The notes under the pieces are model-generated. The model saw only the letters and a program-made list of their open reading frames with translations. It did not search any database and was not told the origin of the DNA. DNA of 64,000 bases, from NCBI GenBank assembly GCA_964016985.1, contig OZ024823.1, positions 125,368,924 through 125,432,923 of the forward strand. Direction: 5' to 3'. Within the stretch, counting starts at the first letter, position 1, and every line of letters starts with the position of its first letter. The position numbers were made by a program, and so were the translations under genes. This DNA is from Anodontia alba. Lineage: Eukaryota; Mollusca; Bivalvia; Lucinida; Lucinidae. Shown piece by piece: positions 31,914 to 42,913 of the stretch.

Positions 31914-31914
<1 letters not shown>
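31836..31914 (+). CDS. Candidate internal coding exon, unknown protein
   Basis: The acceptor AGTTTTTCCCTTTTCAG ends at 31835 and the donor CAG|GTAATA begins at 31915. The 79-bp exon is open in one frame: TAIGEQENMQDISTLSPLHK then MVENFP and a split codon (starts phase 0, ends phase 1). Both splice sites fit consensus, the peptide is not low complexity, and no repeat family in the window overlaps it. An (AAT)n tract begins directly after the donor. No partner exons were identified, and the protein family is not recognised. Confidence 0.42.

Positions 31915-31916
<2 letters not shown>

Positions 31917-31946
<30 letters not shown>
31917..31946. repeat. (AAT)n microsatellite
   Basis: Ten units of AAT directly downstream of the candidate donor site. 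Confidence 0.95.
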
Positions 31947-31947
<1 letters not shown>

Positions 31948-33740
31948 GAGAATGTCGTTCTGAGTTGAACTGGAATAAATGTTTATGAATGTATACCGCT
32001 TATAGATTATTGTGCCACCATGAGCGACAATTTCTAAAAACTGGAAATTGCCTTCATAATATTTGAATCCGTATACAAAACAAGTAGGCTACCTCTAAAG
32101 GATACATGTTGTTCCCACAGGTAGCAAATTCCAAGGTAGAGTTAAATTCTTCCTTTAAGTGTAGCAAGTAGTATGAACAGAGGCAAATATTTCCATGGCA
32201 CAGTTATTCCCCTTGCAAGCGTATTCACTTTGCTTAAATTGATAAATGAAAAAGGAGTACTATCAGTCATCTTTAAAACAATCTTATAACTTACAGAACA
32301 GCAAATCACATAGGAACTGTTTGCCTGCCATTTACAAAAACTAGAATCAAATAACTATGTAAATGGATGTTACTTTAAGATATTTGGGCCGGCGGCTGAG
32401 AAATCGTACTTTAGGATAACAAAATGCGAACAACGAAGATCATGACCAGCCTGTGCATCCGTGCAGCCTGGTCAGGATATTCGCTTTTAGCCTACACAAT
32501 ATAGGAACCTTGAAGAGGATATTGGACTAATAGCGAAGATCTTGACCCAACGCAAGGCTATGCAAACTGGTTTTGGGGCTTCGCCATTTGTATATGCCCT
32601 AAGGGCCGTTTTGTCAGCGGCCCATTTTCTGATTGCTCCAGGAACTTGCATAAATGGAATCTGTCAATGATGTCCACGAATAGCAATTTCGGCATGGTTA
32701 TTTATTATACCTATCATTTACCCTTTATTTCTTTGCCTTACGATTACTTCTATTTATCAACCTCAATCCATTCCTTTGTCAACTAGTTCATTTCAAGCGA
32801 AAATGTTTCTTCTAGCTTATGTGAACTGTGCAGATCCAGATCACCTTGCGTATTTCTGGGCCACCTGCTTTTCGCTGGCATAATTTATTATCATAGCTTT
32901 ATACACGGAACACAATTAGATGGCACCGATATGCAAATTTGTCCGGACATTTGCCAATCATGTATAGTTTGAGTGATACCTTCCTTTACTAGATGCGACC
33001 CAAACAGAATTTATATTAAAGCTGGTACAAGAAGTTCTTGAGAAAGCATTCGAAAAGCAATACGATGTATACATACTGAAGGCGATAAAAAGTATGCAGT
33101 TTCGAGTACCGGCTCGTGCTGTACTTTTTTCGTTAAAATGTTTTCATATTCATTTTTTGTCAAACGTCTGTCTTTGAAAATCACAAAGGTAATTCTTTCG
33201 CAGTCATAATTTATGGAGTTATTAGCCCTTAATTAAAAACAGCATTTCCAGTCATAACTCGCTTTTTATAAAATAAATGTCATTTTACTTTTCATAAATG
33301 TCTTGCACAAATGTCTGTGAGTAAAACCACAACGTTATTTAATTCGAAATTCTCATCAAGTGACGTCAAGATGAATTTGAATTTCTTCCCATCTCAAATT
33401 ATCTCCCTTTGAATGAAAAAATATAGGTAATTTAAATAGTCTATATCTGAAGTGGCATCGGTCGCTTTCATTTGATTTTTTTTTCGAAAAAGTGTTGCTT
33501 GGCTTAGCCTCCTTGTACCACTTACCGATGAAACATCCTAAAACCCGTTTATTTAACAGAACAGTGTCTATTAATGTCCCATAGAAATTCAGTGCATTCC
33601 GTCAGAAGAGAAACGAATATGCCAAAAACGTCATGCCCTTGGTATAGAAATTTCGACAGTGTAATCTGTTATGCATTTGAAGTTGAAAAATGTCTTTACA
33701 GCATTTTTATCTTTCTACCGACTGAATGCAATACAAATGC
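31947..33740. other. Unassigned, sparse repeat relics
   Basis: 32440-32480 holds CCAGCCTGTGCATCCGTGCA, a piece of the GATGCGCAGGCT repeats. The remainder, about 1.7 kb, has no element or exon signal that I can support. Confidence 0.35.
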
Positions 33741-34020
33741 CATTACGTAAAAATGCCTGTTCAAATATATTGAAAATTTTACAACCAAAAAGAGAAAATT
33801 TTTCAGATAAAAAATTCTGATATTTTTCATATTTCTGCTCAAAACATAGATTGTGGGTACCCGTTAGAACCGCCTCGCCGAGGCGGTTCTAACGAGTATT
33901 CATAATCTATGTTTTTGAGCAGAAATAAGAAAAATAATGTATACCCCTGTAAACCCCAGTTTTACTATATAAAAGAGGGGTTGAAGGGGGTCGAAATTAT
34001 ATAGGCATGTTTTCGTGATG
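33741..34020 (+). mobile_element. P1 copy 4
   Basis: Plus orientation with complete ends and long exact central arms (GTTAGAACCGCCTCG / CGAGGCGGTTCTAAC). The flanking bases do not match (C and A). Confidence 0.95.
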
Positions 34021-34175
34021 ATAAATGTAAGTTTATTTGTCCAAACTGTACATTTAAAGGGAACCTACTCATACGCAAATGTTGATTTAGATCCCTTACT
34101 CGTTTCCGTAAGTGTCATTCCTTGATCTTTGATAGAATTTCCTGGAAGTTGTTGCAAAGTATGCTTAAGTTTTTG

Positions 34176-34178
<3 letters not shown>

Positions 34179-34254
<76 letters not shown>
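34179..34254. repeat. (TA)n microsatellite
   Basis: About 38 TA units, lying 14 bp from the next P1 copy. Confidence 0.97.
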
Positions 34255-34257
<3 letters not shown>

Positions 34258-34268
34258 CAAATTCACTC

Positions 34269-34546
34269 CATCACGAGAACATGCCTATATAATGTTGACC
34301 ACCTTGAACCCCACTTTTATATAGTAAAACTGGGGTTTACAGGAGTATACATTATTTTCTTATTTTTACTCAAAAACATAGATTGTGGGTACTCGTTAGA
34401 ACCGCCTCGGCGAGGCGGTTCTAACGAGTACCCACAATCTATGTTTTTGAGCAGAAATATGAAAAATATCAGAATTTTTATATGAAAATTTTCATTTTTT
34501 GGTGGTAAAATTTTCAATATATTTGAATAGGCTTGTTTTCGTAATG
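34269..34546 (-). mobile_element. P1 copy 5
   Basis: Inverted orientation. The central palindrome is essentially exact over about 80 bp, which makes open frames on both strands. Flanks C and G. Confidence 0.95.
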
Positions 34547-35387
34547 GAACATGGGATGATCGTTACAAAACAAATTAAGATAGGTATAATGCAGCACTAA
34601 AAGTGATCGACTGCCTGGCCAGGCTTGATCTCATGTATAACTAAGTAAAAACCGAGATTAAACACTGCGACTCTGTATAAGATCTATATACCTACCACGC
34701 TATGACAGTGTCTCTGTCTTTTGTCGGCGACAACTATGGATAGCAGAAGGGCCAGTTGTTCGATTCCATAAAGTGGTAAGAGAAAAGTCCAGGGAGTGCC
34801 ACATGTCGATGAGTCGATAGGCTCCTTCACAATATGTTTTATTACATCTCTGTATATAAAAAGAAGATATAGGGAACGTGTATTAGTATAAATTTATAAA
34901 CAAAATTAATCAGGAGAAACCACAGTCAACAAACCACAGCCTAAGATTCTTAAGGCACTGGGAAAAGAACTGCCATGCATGTAAGTATATTATACACGAG
35001 GTTTTGAAAATAACCCTTATATTTTATATATACGTATTTGTCAGGATACCAAGTTTAATTAATTACTTTTGGATAAATTATAGATCCAGCAAGCTGGACT
35101 GTCGGTCTGACGTTTTGTATTAAGAGAATTAAAGAGAATCAAATCCGTGCGGTAGATTATCCAGCACCTATACACGGAGACTAGTTTGTGATGGATATCA
35201 TTTGTTACAACGGAGACAACTTTAGAACTTCCTGTTTGCTTTTCTGAGGCGCGGGATGCAAATTTCGGCCTTTTAGAGTAGACCCTTTTCTTCAGAAGTG
35301 TGAAAGCTGGCCTCCCTTGACATTACCTCCCAAAGACCTAAATGTACAGGAAAACACATCAATTGCACAATTTAGATATAGCAGTCA
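34547..35387. other. Unassigned, with an R1 3'-terminal scrap
   Basis: 34774-34802 (GGTAAGAGAAAAGTCCAGGG then AGTGCCACA) is the exact inverse of the last 29 bp of the region behind the reverse transcriptase at 58408-58436. This is an extreme 5' truncation on the minus strand. Nothing else. Confidence 0.55.
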
Positions 35388-35629
35388 GGGCCCAGTTGTT
35401 AGCTTAACGAGATCGTTAGTGGTCAAAATGTTAACCATTCCATTAACTACAATATCTAATTCACGGGTATTTTTGCTGTAAACAATGTGAGTATCTTTTG
35501 CAAAGCCAAAAGCTATTTTCATTTTTTTTTTTTTTTCATCAAAAAAAAAAAAAAAAAAGCCGTATTTAATGTTCAAAGTTGTAGCGATACGTTAACTAAC
35601 GACGTCGTTAGTTTTGAACAACTGGGCCC
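35388..35629. mobile_element. Family G TIR element, GGGCCCAGTTGTT ends, copy 1
   Basis: Left GGGCCCAGTTGTTAGCTTAA, right inverse GGGCCCAGTTGTTCAAAAC. Inner GTTAACTAACGACGTCGTTA and a central AAAAGCTATTTTC arm. The hairpin loop has expanded into T and A tracts (35523-35558). Family G recurs at 51397, 59355 and 63836. Confidence 0.8.
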
Positions 35630-36301
35630 AGAATTTTCTGCTGGGCAAATAAACCAGCTTTGCGCCCACATTTACGGATAATATATGTACATTTCATGCA
35701 CTAAATTCAAATAGATAATTAAAATTTCAAGCCTTTAGTTAAGTTTAGTTGATCTATAGGATGTAGACCGCTTTTTCGGTTTATATTATATACATTTCTG
35801 CAAATGGTCTGTAGCCGATATATGTTTTGTTTTGTTTTGGAGGCAAAAAATAGGTACCTATCTGACTCTAGCAGTCCCTCTGAAAAGTCCAAACCTAGAC
35901 GATGTAAGGTAGATTATGTGAGATGTAAGATGCATTCTTGTCTTTGAAATGACAGTCCCGATATTGCTCATCATGTCTCGATGTCTCAACCAGTGCAAAG
36001 AAAAAAAAAAAAAAAAAAAAAAAAAAGGTTCTTGCTTCCAGGAATGAGTTAAATGTTTCATCTGTAATAACATGGAGTGTCAAATATTAACAGGACAGAT
36101 TACTAACACGTGTGTTTGCTCGTTTACTGTTTTGTGTACTATACGAAACATGTCGCACTAAAGGGGAAAAAGTCACCAAATCCTCCTCAGAGCGTACATT
36201 CTTGTACTTGACCAAGCCCACTTCGACTGGCATATCAGAAAAAAAAAAATAAAATAAATAAAGTATACAGGTAAATATATGTACGAAATTATTAGTATTA
36301 T

Positions 36302-36342
<41 letters not shown>

Positions 36343-36532
36343 AGCCTACGCTTTTATTCGTTGGCAACCGTGTTTTCGGGGAGTCAGCTGCACAATGTCA
36401 AATAAGCCATTCCGAGTAGGAAACAACGAATGTGAAAACAACCTAGACTCAGATCAGCCTGTGCATCTGCGTAGTCTGAAAAGAGTCTAGGTTGTTCGAT
36501 AATGAACTGTTAAAGGCATTGTATTATGCTAA
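35630..36532. other. Unassigned, several homopolymers
   Basis: A tract 36001-36026, T tract 36304-36337, and GATCAGCCTGTGCATCTGCG at 36452-36471 (worn T2-like piece). Confidence 0.4.
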
Positions 36533-36813
36533 CATTACGAAAACATGCCTATTCAAATATACTGAAAATTTTTCCACCAAAAATTGAAAATTTTCAGATA
36601 AAAAAATTCTTATATTTTTCATATTTCTGCTCAAAACATAGATTGTGGATACCCGTTAGAACCGCCTCGGCGAGGCGGTTCTAACGGGTACCCACAATCT
36701 ATGTTTTTTGAGCAAAAATAAGAAAAATAATAAATACCCCTGTAAACCCCAGTTTTACTATATAAAAGTGGGGTTTAAGGGGGTCAAAATGACATAGGCA
36801 TGTTTTCGTGATG
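36533..36813 (+). mobile_element. P1 copy 6
   Basis: Plus orientation, complete, flanked by A on both sides. A T2 element starts 41 bp downstream. Confidence 0.95.
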
Positions 36814-36853
36814 AGGACCAGTGCAGACTTAATACGGTCTGTGCGAATTATAA

Positions 36854-37093
36854 ATGAGCCAGCGCATGATAAAACCAACAAATGGTATGTGCCCCGAACG
36901 CAGACTCAGATCAGCCTGGGCATCCATCCAGTCTGATCAGAGTCTTTGCTGTCCGTATAAAGAAAGATTGGGTCATCAGTTACCTACTGAGCGCACAGCG
37001 GAAACTCTGATCAGACTGGGCGGATGTCCAGGCTGATCTGAGTCTTCGCTTGGCGCACATGCCGTTTTGTTGGTTTTGTCATGCGCTGGCTTA
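36854..37093. mobile_element. Family T2 TIR element, copy 1 (reference description)
   Basis: Left TGAGCCAGCGCATGATAAAA, right inverse TAAGCCAGCGCATGACAAAA: inverted ends of about 28 bp continuing into CCAACAAA. The interior has two nested inverted pairs: ACTCAGATCAGCCTGGGCAT against TGTCCAGGCTGATCTGAGT, and CAGTCTGATCAGAGT against ACTCTGATCAGACTG. Non-autonomous; superfamily not assigned. Confidence 0.85.
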
Positions 37094-37509
37094 AATCATT
37101 AGGTCGACTTAATAATGAAAACAGCAACGGTCCAAACTACCATAAACATCCCCGTAGTCTGATTAGAGTATGTGACGTTCATTTATCGAAACGCAGAAAC
37201 TCAGAACACTTGAAATTCCACTAACGAATGGCAAGGTAAATTTTCAGATTTGGTATGTGCGCACACTGGAGGGATTGATCAGTGATATATTCACTAAACA
37301 CCGTTTTACCGCGGCGCAGCTAAGATAAACAATGGTGAATGTACACAATAAGATGTGACACGAACTGGAGAGATTTTGAGATAAAGCGCATGCGAGTCCC
37401 AAGAGACTGATTGCAGAGATAATTATTTTGCAGATAAGATCCGACTTGGCAGAGATGTGGGAAGCTTTGAAAACTAATAAATTAACATCGACATTAGTGG
37501 GCCGCGTTA
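37094..37509. other. Unassigned
   Basis: Nothing recognised. Confidence 0.3.
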
Positions 37510-37745
37510 TGGGATGAAAGCCGTTATCGCATATGCGAACAGCATAGGTTCATGCGAGCCTGTTCATCTGCGCAGTCTCGCCAGCACTTATGTTGTCCGC
37601 TTTCGTAAGAGATACGCCGACGGAAAACTTCAGCCAAATAATAAAACATGTGGCCTCGTTAAGGGGCTGGACATGCGAACTGAAATATTGATTCGACGGA
37701 AAGTCCAAAGAGCTTTATTCTCGTGGCTCGGGTGTATCTTTTTCT
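37510..37745. repeat. Worn DNA-element repeat
   Basis: Carries ATCTGCGCAGTCTCGCCAGC (as at 11440-11470) and the GTTAAGGGGCTGGACATGCG segment shared with 24010-24115. Its right end is CTCGTGGCTCGGG. Confidence 0.5.
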
Positions 37746-38036
37746 CACGATTCCACGTTTGAATATAACATCTTTAGACTCGGACCTTGTGCCGTTATTT
37801 TGATTCTTAAGATAAAAATGTTTCTCGCATATGATTTCTATAATATAAAATTATTTTCACAATAAAATGCTCAGCCGCCTGTATAACGCATATCTGGGGT
37901 TAGCTCTAGACAGGCATTCTGTATGTCGATTCAAATAGCAGATTACAAACTCACACGCTCAGGGTAAATTCTGTTGCGGCTTATATAACGTAACCCACAT
38001 AGCACACGCTGTAACCTTCATTTCATGAATAACTTA
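37746..38036. other. Unassigned
   Basis: Nothing recognised. Confidence 0.3.
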
Positions 38037-38320
38037 CATTACGAAAACCCGCCTATTCAAATATACTGAAAAGTTAATCAACGAAAAATTGAAAATTTTC
38101 AGACAAAAAAAAAAAAAAATATATTTTTCATATTTCTGCTCAAAACATAGATTGTAGGTATTCGTTAGAACCGCCTCGCAGAGGCGGTTCTAACGAATAC
38201 CCACAATCTATGTTTTGAGCAGAAACAAGAAAAATAATGTATACCCCTGTAAACCCCAGTTTTACTATATAAAAGTGGCGTTTAAAGGGGTCAAAATTAT
38301 ATAGGCGTGTTTTCGTGATG
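38037..38320 (+). mobile_element. P1 copy 7
   Basis: Plus orientation with an added A tract in the left arm (38106-38119). Flanked by A on both sides. A T2 element begins one base after its end. Confidence 0.95.
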
Positions 38321-38321
38321 A

Positions 38322-38561
38322 TTGAGCCGGCGCATGACAAAACCTACAAAATGGCATGTGGGCCCAGCGAAGACTCAGATCAGCATAGGTCCACCCAGTC
38401 TAATCAGAGTCTTCGTTGTCCGGATGAAGAAAGCTTAGGTCCTTAGCTACCCACTGAGCGCACAGCGAAGTCTCTGATGAGACTGGGCGAATGCCCACAC
38501 TGATCTGAGTCTTCGCTAGGCGCACCATTCACTTTGTAGGTTTTGTCATGCGCTGGCTCAA
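38322..38561. mobile_element. Family T2, copy 2
   Basis: Left TTGAGCCGGCGCATGACAAA, right inverse ATTGAGCCAGCGCATGACAA. It has the same nested interior pairs as copy 1 and abuts P1 copy 7. Confidence 0.85.
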
Positions 38562-38943
38562 TTTATTCTTTTTTATTTTCTGTTAGTTTTCATGGACATC
38601 AGGCCCTTTCTGAAACCAGTTCTACTCTAAAAGGAAAGACTTGCTCCCAAGTGGGACAGGGTCGTTCCTTTTCCTTTAGAGTTGACCCTTTGCAGAAGGA
38701 AAGTTTAACGATTTTGAACGATCTGCCTTGCCCTCAGTGTGTATCAATTCCCCCCTCCAGTACGAAGTTCGTTATCAGATCTGATTAGCCCTTAAACATT
38801 TCTGTATTCAAAGTAAAACACAGATACCTGCGTGATCACAGGATTAGATTACGCATATCCAGTTTAGAACCCGAGCGCGTCGTCTTTTAATTATGATTCC
38901 AAGTGTACAAAATCTGTGCGGTTATCAATTTATTTTCAGTATG
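38562..38943. other. Unassigned, with a CTACTCTAAAAG repeat piece
   Basis: 38610-38705 holds TTCTACTCTAAAAGGAAAGA and a worn inverse CCTTTAGAGTTGACCCTTT. Similar pieces lie at 35270-35300, 45512-45590 and 51910-51990, a dispersed hairpin repeat. Confidence 0.45.
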
Positions 38944-39112
38944 TACAGTCGACTCTCGTTATCTCGAAGTCCAAGGGACTCTCTAAAACACTTCGAGATA
39001 TCCGTACTTCGACATATCAGATTTGCAGAATTGAGGAAAAAATACATCGAGAAACCAAATTTCACAAATGAATATGTTATTTGATTCCTAAGTTAGAGAT
39101 ACATTGAAAATA
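38944..39112. mobile_element. pogo-like MITE, truncated half 1
   Basis: TACAGTCGACTCTCGTTATC, CGAAGTCCAAGG, CTTCGAGATATCCGTAC and CATATCAGATTTGCAGAATT match the inverse of the right half of 29828-30142. The element then stops without its other end. Confidence 0.7.
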
Positions 39113-39145
39113 CGGCTTACCATCAGCTGTTGTGAAGATAAATAC

Positions 39146-39308
39146 AGTCAACACTTATCTCGAACTCGCTTGTCTTGAATAGCCGCATATCTCGAAGTAA
39201 AAATATGGTCCCTGTTTTCTACATGGAATTCTTACAACAGGTAAAAAAATATTGTTGAAAAGAGGAGAAATTACTCCAAAGGAGCAATTTCTCCTCTTTT
39301 CCACAATA
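39146..39308. mobile_element. pogo-like MITE, truncated half 2
   Basis: TACAGTCAACACTTATCTCG, CATATCTCGAAGTAAAAATA and TCCCTGTTTTCTACATGGA match the left half of 29828-30142, ending in the GAAAAGAGGAGAAA..TTTCTCCTCTTTTCCAC hairpin. The two halves lie side by side with one end each, not as a full element. Confidence 0.7.
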
Positions 39309-39608
39309 ATGAACGCCATGTGTAGTACCTCAGTATAGTGACGTCTGTATAAGCCACAACGACAGAAAACGTATCTTCGGTCAAATGCGCATTCGCATAT
39401 TCTGATCAGAATTTTCACTGGGCTCATTTTGGATACCTATGGATACACAGTTTCTGCATGCGGACAACGGAATCTCAGGTTAGACTGCGCGGATGCGCAG
39501 GCTGAGGTTCAGTGTCACTTGGGCGCACATATCAGAGCATGTGCTTCCTTACGTTGCTGCGCATGTGTTTCAATATACAATATTTTTATCAAAATATATA
39601 TGTTGTAA
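39309..39608. repeat. Worn GATGCGCAGGCT-type element
   Basis: AACGACAGAAAACGT (39358-39372), TATTCTGATCAGAATTTTCA and GGATGCGCAGGCTGAGGTTC also occur in related order at 62870-63060 (AACGGCAGAAAACGTTCTGT, TATGATCAGAATTTCCA). It is a separate family from T2 with similar interior words. Confidence 0.5.
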
Positions 39609-39816
39609 GCGCACTACAAAATCTATAGTAAGACTTGTGCGACCAGCGAAGACTCTAATCAGCCTGCGCTTCCACGCAGTCTTACCAAAGTCTTCCCTGA
39701 TCACGTGTGCCTTCTGTAGCCTACAGACTATTCAAACAGGAATAAACGAGAACTCTTGCTTTACTTGCTTTACTGTACATGTCTTATTGTAGGTTTTGTT
39801 CGTGCGCTGGCTCAAA
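39609..39816. mobile_element. Family T2, copy 3, left end worn
   Basis: Left GCGCACTACAAAATCTATAG, right inverse TTGAGCCAGCGCACGAACAA. Interior GACCAGCGAAGACTCTAATC. The right half has diverged. Confidence 0.7.
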
Positions 39817-39994
39817 TGTGAAAATAGTTTTACTGATGACCCCGAAATTCATCTTATAGTATTAACTCTAAATATTGGGACACCTTATCTGCTTACTTAA
39901 AGTCCTTTCAACTACCAAGAGCTTATCACATAGTGTCATAAGCTCCTAGCAACTAGCTGTTACATGTAATGGTCTTAAAATATGTGTGTATGGA

Positions 39995-40063
39995 AAACAG
40001 TGTAGACTATGATCAGACGCCGTGTTCTGCTGCGTCTGAACTGGGTCTACACTGTTTGCAAAG
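39995..40063. repeat. Hairpin module, GCAAACAGTGTAGACCC type
   Basis: AAACAGTGTAGACTATGATC with AGACGCCG..CTGCGTCTGA and GGGTCTACACTGTTTGC forms a roughly 68-bp imperfect hairpin. It is the same module as inside 3659-3891 and near 4160-4290 and 47715-47765. Confidence 0.75.
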
Positions 40064-40198
40064 GCCTATCTGTCCAAATACTTATTGAGCGTTTTTACTT
40101 GGCGCTTTACACAGAAAAAAAGTAAACTTTGTCATGATTTAATGCAAAATTATTATCGTAACTACCTATGCACAAACAGTTTTATTTTAGTCATTCAA

Positions 40199-41202
40199 GG
40201 TGCAGACAGAGGTGCTAGCCAAATCCAGGGTGCAGACAGAGGTACTAGACGAGTTCCTCTTTGCTGATGACATGGCAAAGGGTGCTCCAAGGGAAAAGAG
40301 GATGCAAAAAGGTGTAGATCAAGTATCTAACTCCCGTGACAGCTATGACCTCGCAATCAGCATCAAAAAGACCGAGGTGATTTATCAATCAGCATCTGGC
40401 AAACCTTACAAGGAGCCCGCCATTATAGTGAAAGGTCTAAGATTGCAAGTGGTAGACAAGTGTACCTACCTTGGAAGCACATTGCCAAGAGTCGTGCACA
40501 TTGATGATGAAGTCAATGCCAGGATTGCCAAAGCTAGTGCAGCGTTTGGCCAACTACGTGGTAGTGTTTGGGATCGAAGTGGAATCAGGCTTGACACAAA
40601 GCTGAAAGTCTACAAAGCTGTGGTGCTGCCAACACTATTGTATGCATGTGAAATTTGGACAGTTTACCAAAGGCACGCCAAAAGACTGAACCACTTCCAT
40701 ACAAGCTGCCTTAGAATACGTTTAAAGATTAAGTGGTAAGAGAGGACACATAAGTTCTGAAAAGGGCAGGAATGCAGAGTATACATACTCTTCTGAACTT
40801 GGCACAGTTAAGATGGACAGGCCATGTTACCAGAATGCCTGAGGAATGTTTGCCAAAGAAAATCCTCTATGGAGAACTAGAAATGGGTGAACACTCCCAT
40901 GGTGGTCAGAAGAAGCGATACAGAGACACCCTCAAAGCATCCCTCAAGGATCTCAACATTCCAACAGAGTCGTGAGAACAAATTGCACAGGACCGAGCAA
41001 AGTGGCGAGTCATCAGAAGAGGTGCTAGTGAATATGAGGCAAAAAGAATCGCGAAGCCGAGCAGAAACGTACATAGCGCAAAGCCAGAGCTAAGGCATCA
41101 CCAACACAGCTATCTTGCTCTGACCTCTGTTGTTCCATTTGCAACAGACAGTTTAGAGCTAGAACTGGTCTAATCAGCCATCTTAGAACACACAAACAGT
41201 AG
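40199..41202 (+). pseudogene. LINE 3' end: RT palm C-terminal part to terminal zinc finger, broken
   Basis: A 5'-truncated non-LTR retrotransposon. The first frame (to the stop at 40737-40739) contains DEFLFADDMAKGAPREK with the FADD catalytic box, then AISIKKTEVIY, VVDKCTYLGSTL, the thumb-like DRSGIRLDTKLKVYKAVVLP and LLYACEIWTVYQRHAKRLNH. After a frameshift, 40772 onward gives KRAGMQSIHTLL, LRWTGHVTRMPEECLPKKIL and HGGQKKRYRDTLKASLKDLN, ending at a TGA where the family has Trp. The open frame resumes with EQIAQDRAKW. After another shift a terminal CSICNRQF..GLISHLRTH C2H2 finger (41131-41199) ends at TAG 41200-41202. A 30-bp stretch before FADD is tandemly duplicated (GTGCAGACAGAGGT twice). 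The YLGS and 'LRWTGHVTRMP' blocks are typical of animal non-LTR elements; the clade is left open. Confidence 0.88.
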
Positions 41203-41206
41203 CATT

Positions 41207-41458
41207 TTTCGCATGTGATTAAGATTAGTCATTGTCAGTAATGACAGACGAACCAACAACAGTTTTAAAAAAGTCAAATATTTTAATTTTTTCCCGAAGT
41301 AAAAGTAAATGCCAATCATGCAGAAATTTGTAGGGTAGGTAACGGTGAGGCAGATTTTCAACAACTTTCGCTTGTTCAAGTTTTCTGAAATTTTCAAAAC
41401 ATTCGTGTTAAACGTAATAATTCAAATTTAACAAAAAGTGAAGAAAAACAAAAACAGG

Positions 41459-41496
<38 letters not shown>

Positions 41497-42095
41497 AGAC
41501 AAAAATTCCACAATATCGCTTCACTATTGCATAAGTCAGACCAAGTTTTGGCTGTAATTTTATTTTTAGGGTACATACATGTTTTTGAGAACAAAACACA
41601 AAAACAGAAAAAAACCAAATGATTTCTGGTACGATATGGTCAAAAAATCAACAACAAAAAACACGTCTTTCCGAGGGATGTCGAAAGGACAGTAGGGTTT
41701 TACGGTACAAACAAGATGGCCTTGAAGAGATTTAGTAAAATCAATTCCCTTTCTTCAGGGAAAATATATATTTCTTTCAAGCATGCGCAACTCACGAAAA
41801 TTGCCCTTATGCAACTTGCGGACAATGCAGGCTGATTCGCGCAGGCTAATCAGGGCCTGTATTGCCCGCTTACAGAATCTATGGGTAATATAGTATATGT
41901 CTAAGAACAGAGAATATCCAACTCTAACTAACCGCATGCACACGCTCATCTAGACGTTCGCTGTTTGCATCTGGTGCAAGGACCTTTTTCCACATTGCGC
42001 ATCAAATAACAGGTTTCGGTATAGCCGCAGACATTATCTAGATTCTGTAAGTCAATGTAAAGTGTATCCTCATAATCCCAGTATTTTTTCCTTTA
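41207..42095. other. Unassigned, A tract
   Basis: A tract 41459-41494. 41810-41870 has GCAGGCTGATTCGCGCAGGC, a worn repeat piece. Nothing else. Confidence 0.4.
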
Positions 42096-42506
42096 CATCA
42101 TGAAAACACGCCTATATAATTCTGACCCCCTTAAACCTCACTACTATATAGTAAAACTTGGGTTTACATGGTATACATTCTTTTTCTAATTTCTGCTCAA
42201 AAACATAGATTGTGGGTACTCGTTAGAACCGCCTCATTTTTGTAAAAAATGTAAACAGGAGTACGTTGTGGTCAAAGTTATAAGGGAAATTTTCAGATGT
42301 TGCAGTCTTCAAACCGTATTTACTTCTAGGAACTTTCTGTTATGTCTAACTGTGCTAAACAATCCAAATCTTCCTAGTTACCCATAATATATAATTAAAC
42401 TATCATGGCTTGCATATATCTAGAGAAGAGGTTGCTAAAGATAAGTATTTGTCAGATTTCTCCACAAAGATTCTGCCAGGCGATTCCAATTAGTACCCAT
42501 AATTTA
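42096..42506 (-). mobile_element. P1 copy 8, split at its symmetry centre
   Basis: 42096-42236 is the left half of an inverted P1, stopping exactly in the palindrome centre (GTTAGAACCGCCTC). The start of the other arm (AGGCGATTCCAATTAGTACC then CATAATTTATG) appears only at 42479-42506, where a T2 copy begins. The 242 bp between are unrelated to P1. Either an insertion or an expanded loop separates the arms. The second arm is more diverged than the first and resembles the other core families, so coincidence is possible. Confidence 0.6.
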
Positions 42507-42688
42507 TGAACCAGCGAACGACAAAACCTACAACAACACTTGTGCGACCAGCGAAGACTCAGATCAGAGTCTTCGCTGACTGCATGTGCATTTTTTAAAG
42601 CCGCCGGGTTATCAAATGAGGGATAAACGAGAATCCTTGCAATGCTGGGCGGATGTACAGGCTGATCTTAATCTTTGTTTGTCACACA
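42507..42688. mobile_element. Family T2, copy 4, right end missing
   Basis: Left TGAACCAGCGAACGACAAAA, then AGCGAAGACTCAGATCAGAG. It ends near TCACACA where P1 copy 9 starts, with no right inverted end. Confidence 0.65.
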
Positions 42689-42913
42689 CATTACGAAAAC
42701 ACGCCTATTCAAATATATAGAAAATTTCACCTCCAAAAGAACTGAAAATGTTCAAATAAAAACTCTGACATTTTTCATATTTCTGCTCAAAACATAGATT
42801 GTGGGTACTTGAGCGAAAATAAGAAAATAATATATACCCCTGTAAACCACAATTTTACTATATAAAAGTGGGGTTTAAGGGGATCAAAATTATAAAGGCA
42901 TGTTTTCGTGATG
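42689..42913 (+). mobile_element. P1 copy 9, second palindrome arm deleted
   Basis: Plus orientation. The left arm runs to GATTGTGGGTACT and then jumps to TTGAGCGAAAATAAG, removing most of the second arm (about 55 bp). The ends are intact. Confidence 0.92.

Noticed and set aside
34129..34517. Open frames on both strands over P1 copy 5 and the (TA)n tract
   Set aside because: Caused by the near-perfect palindrome, which reads open on both strands, and by microsatellite translation (IYIY).
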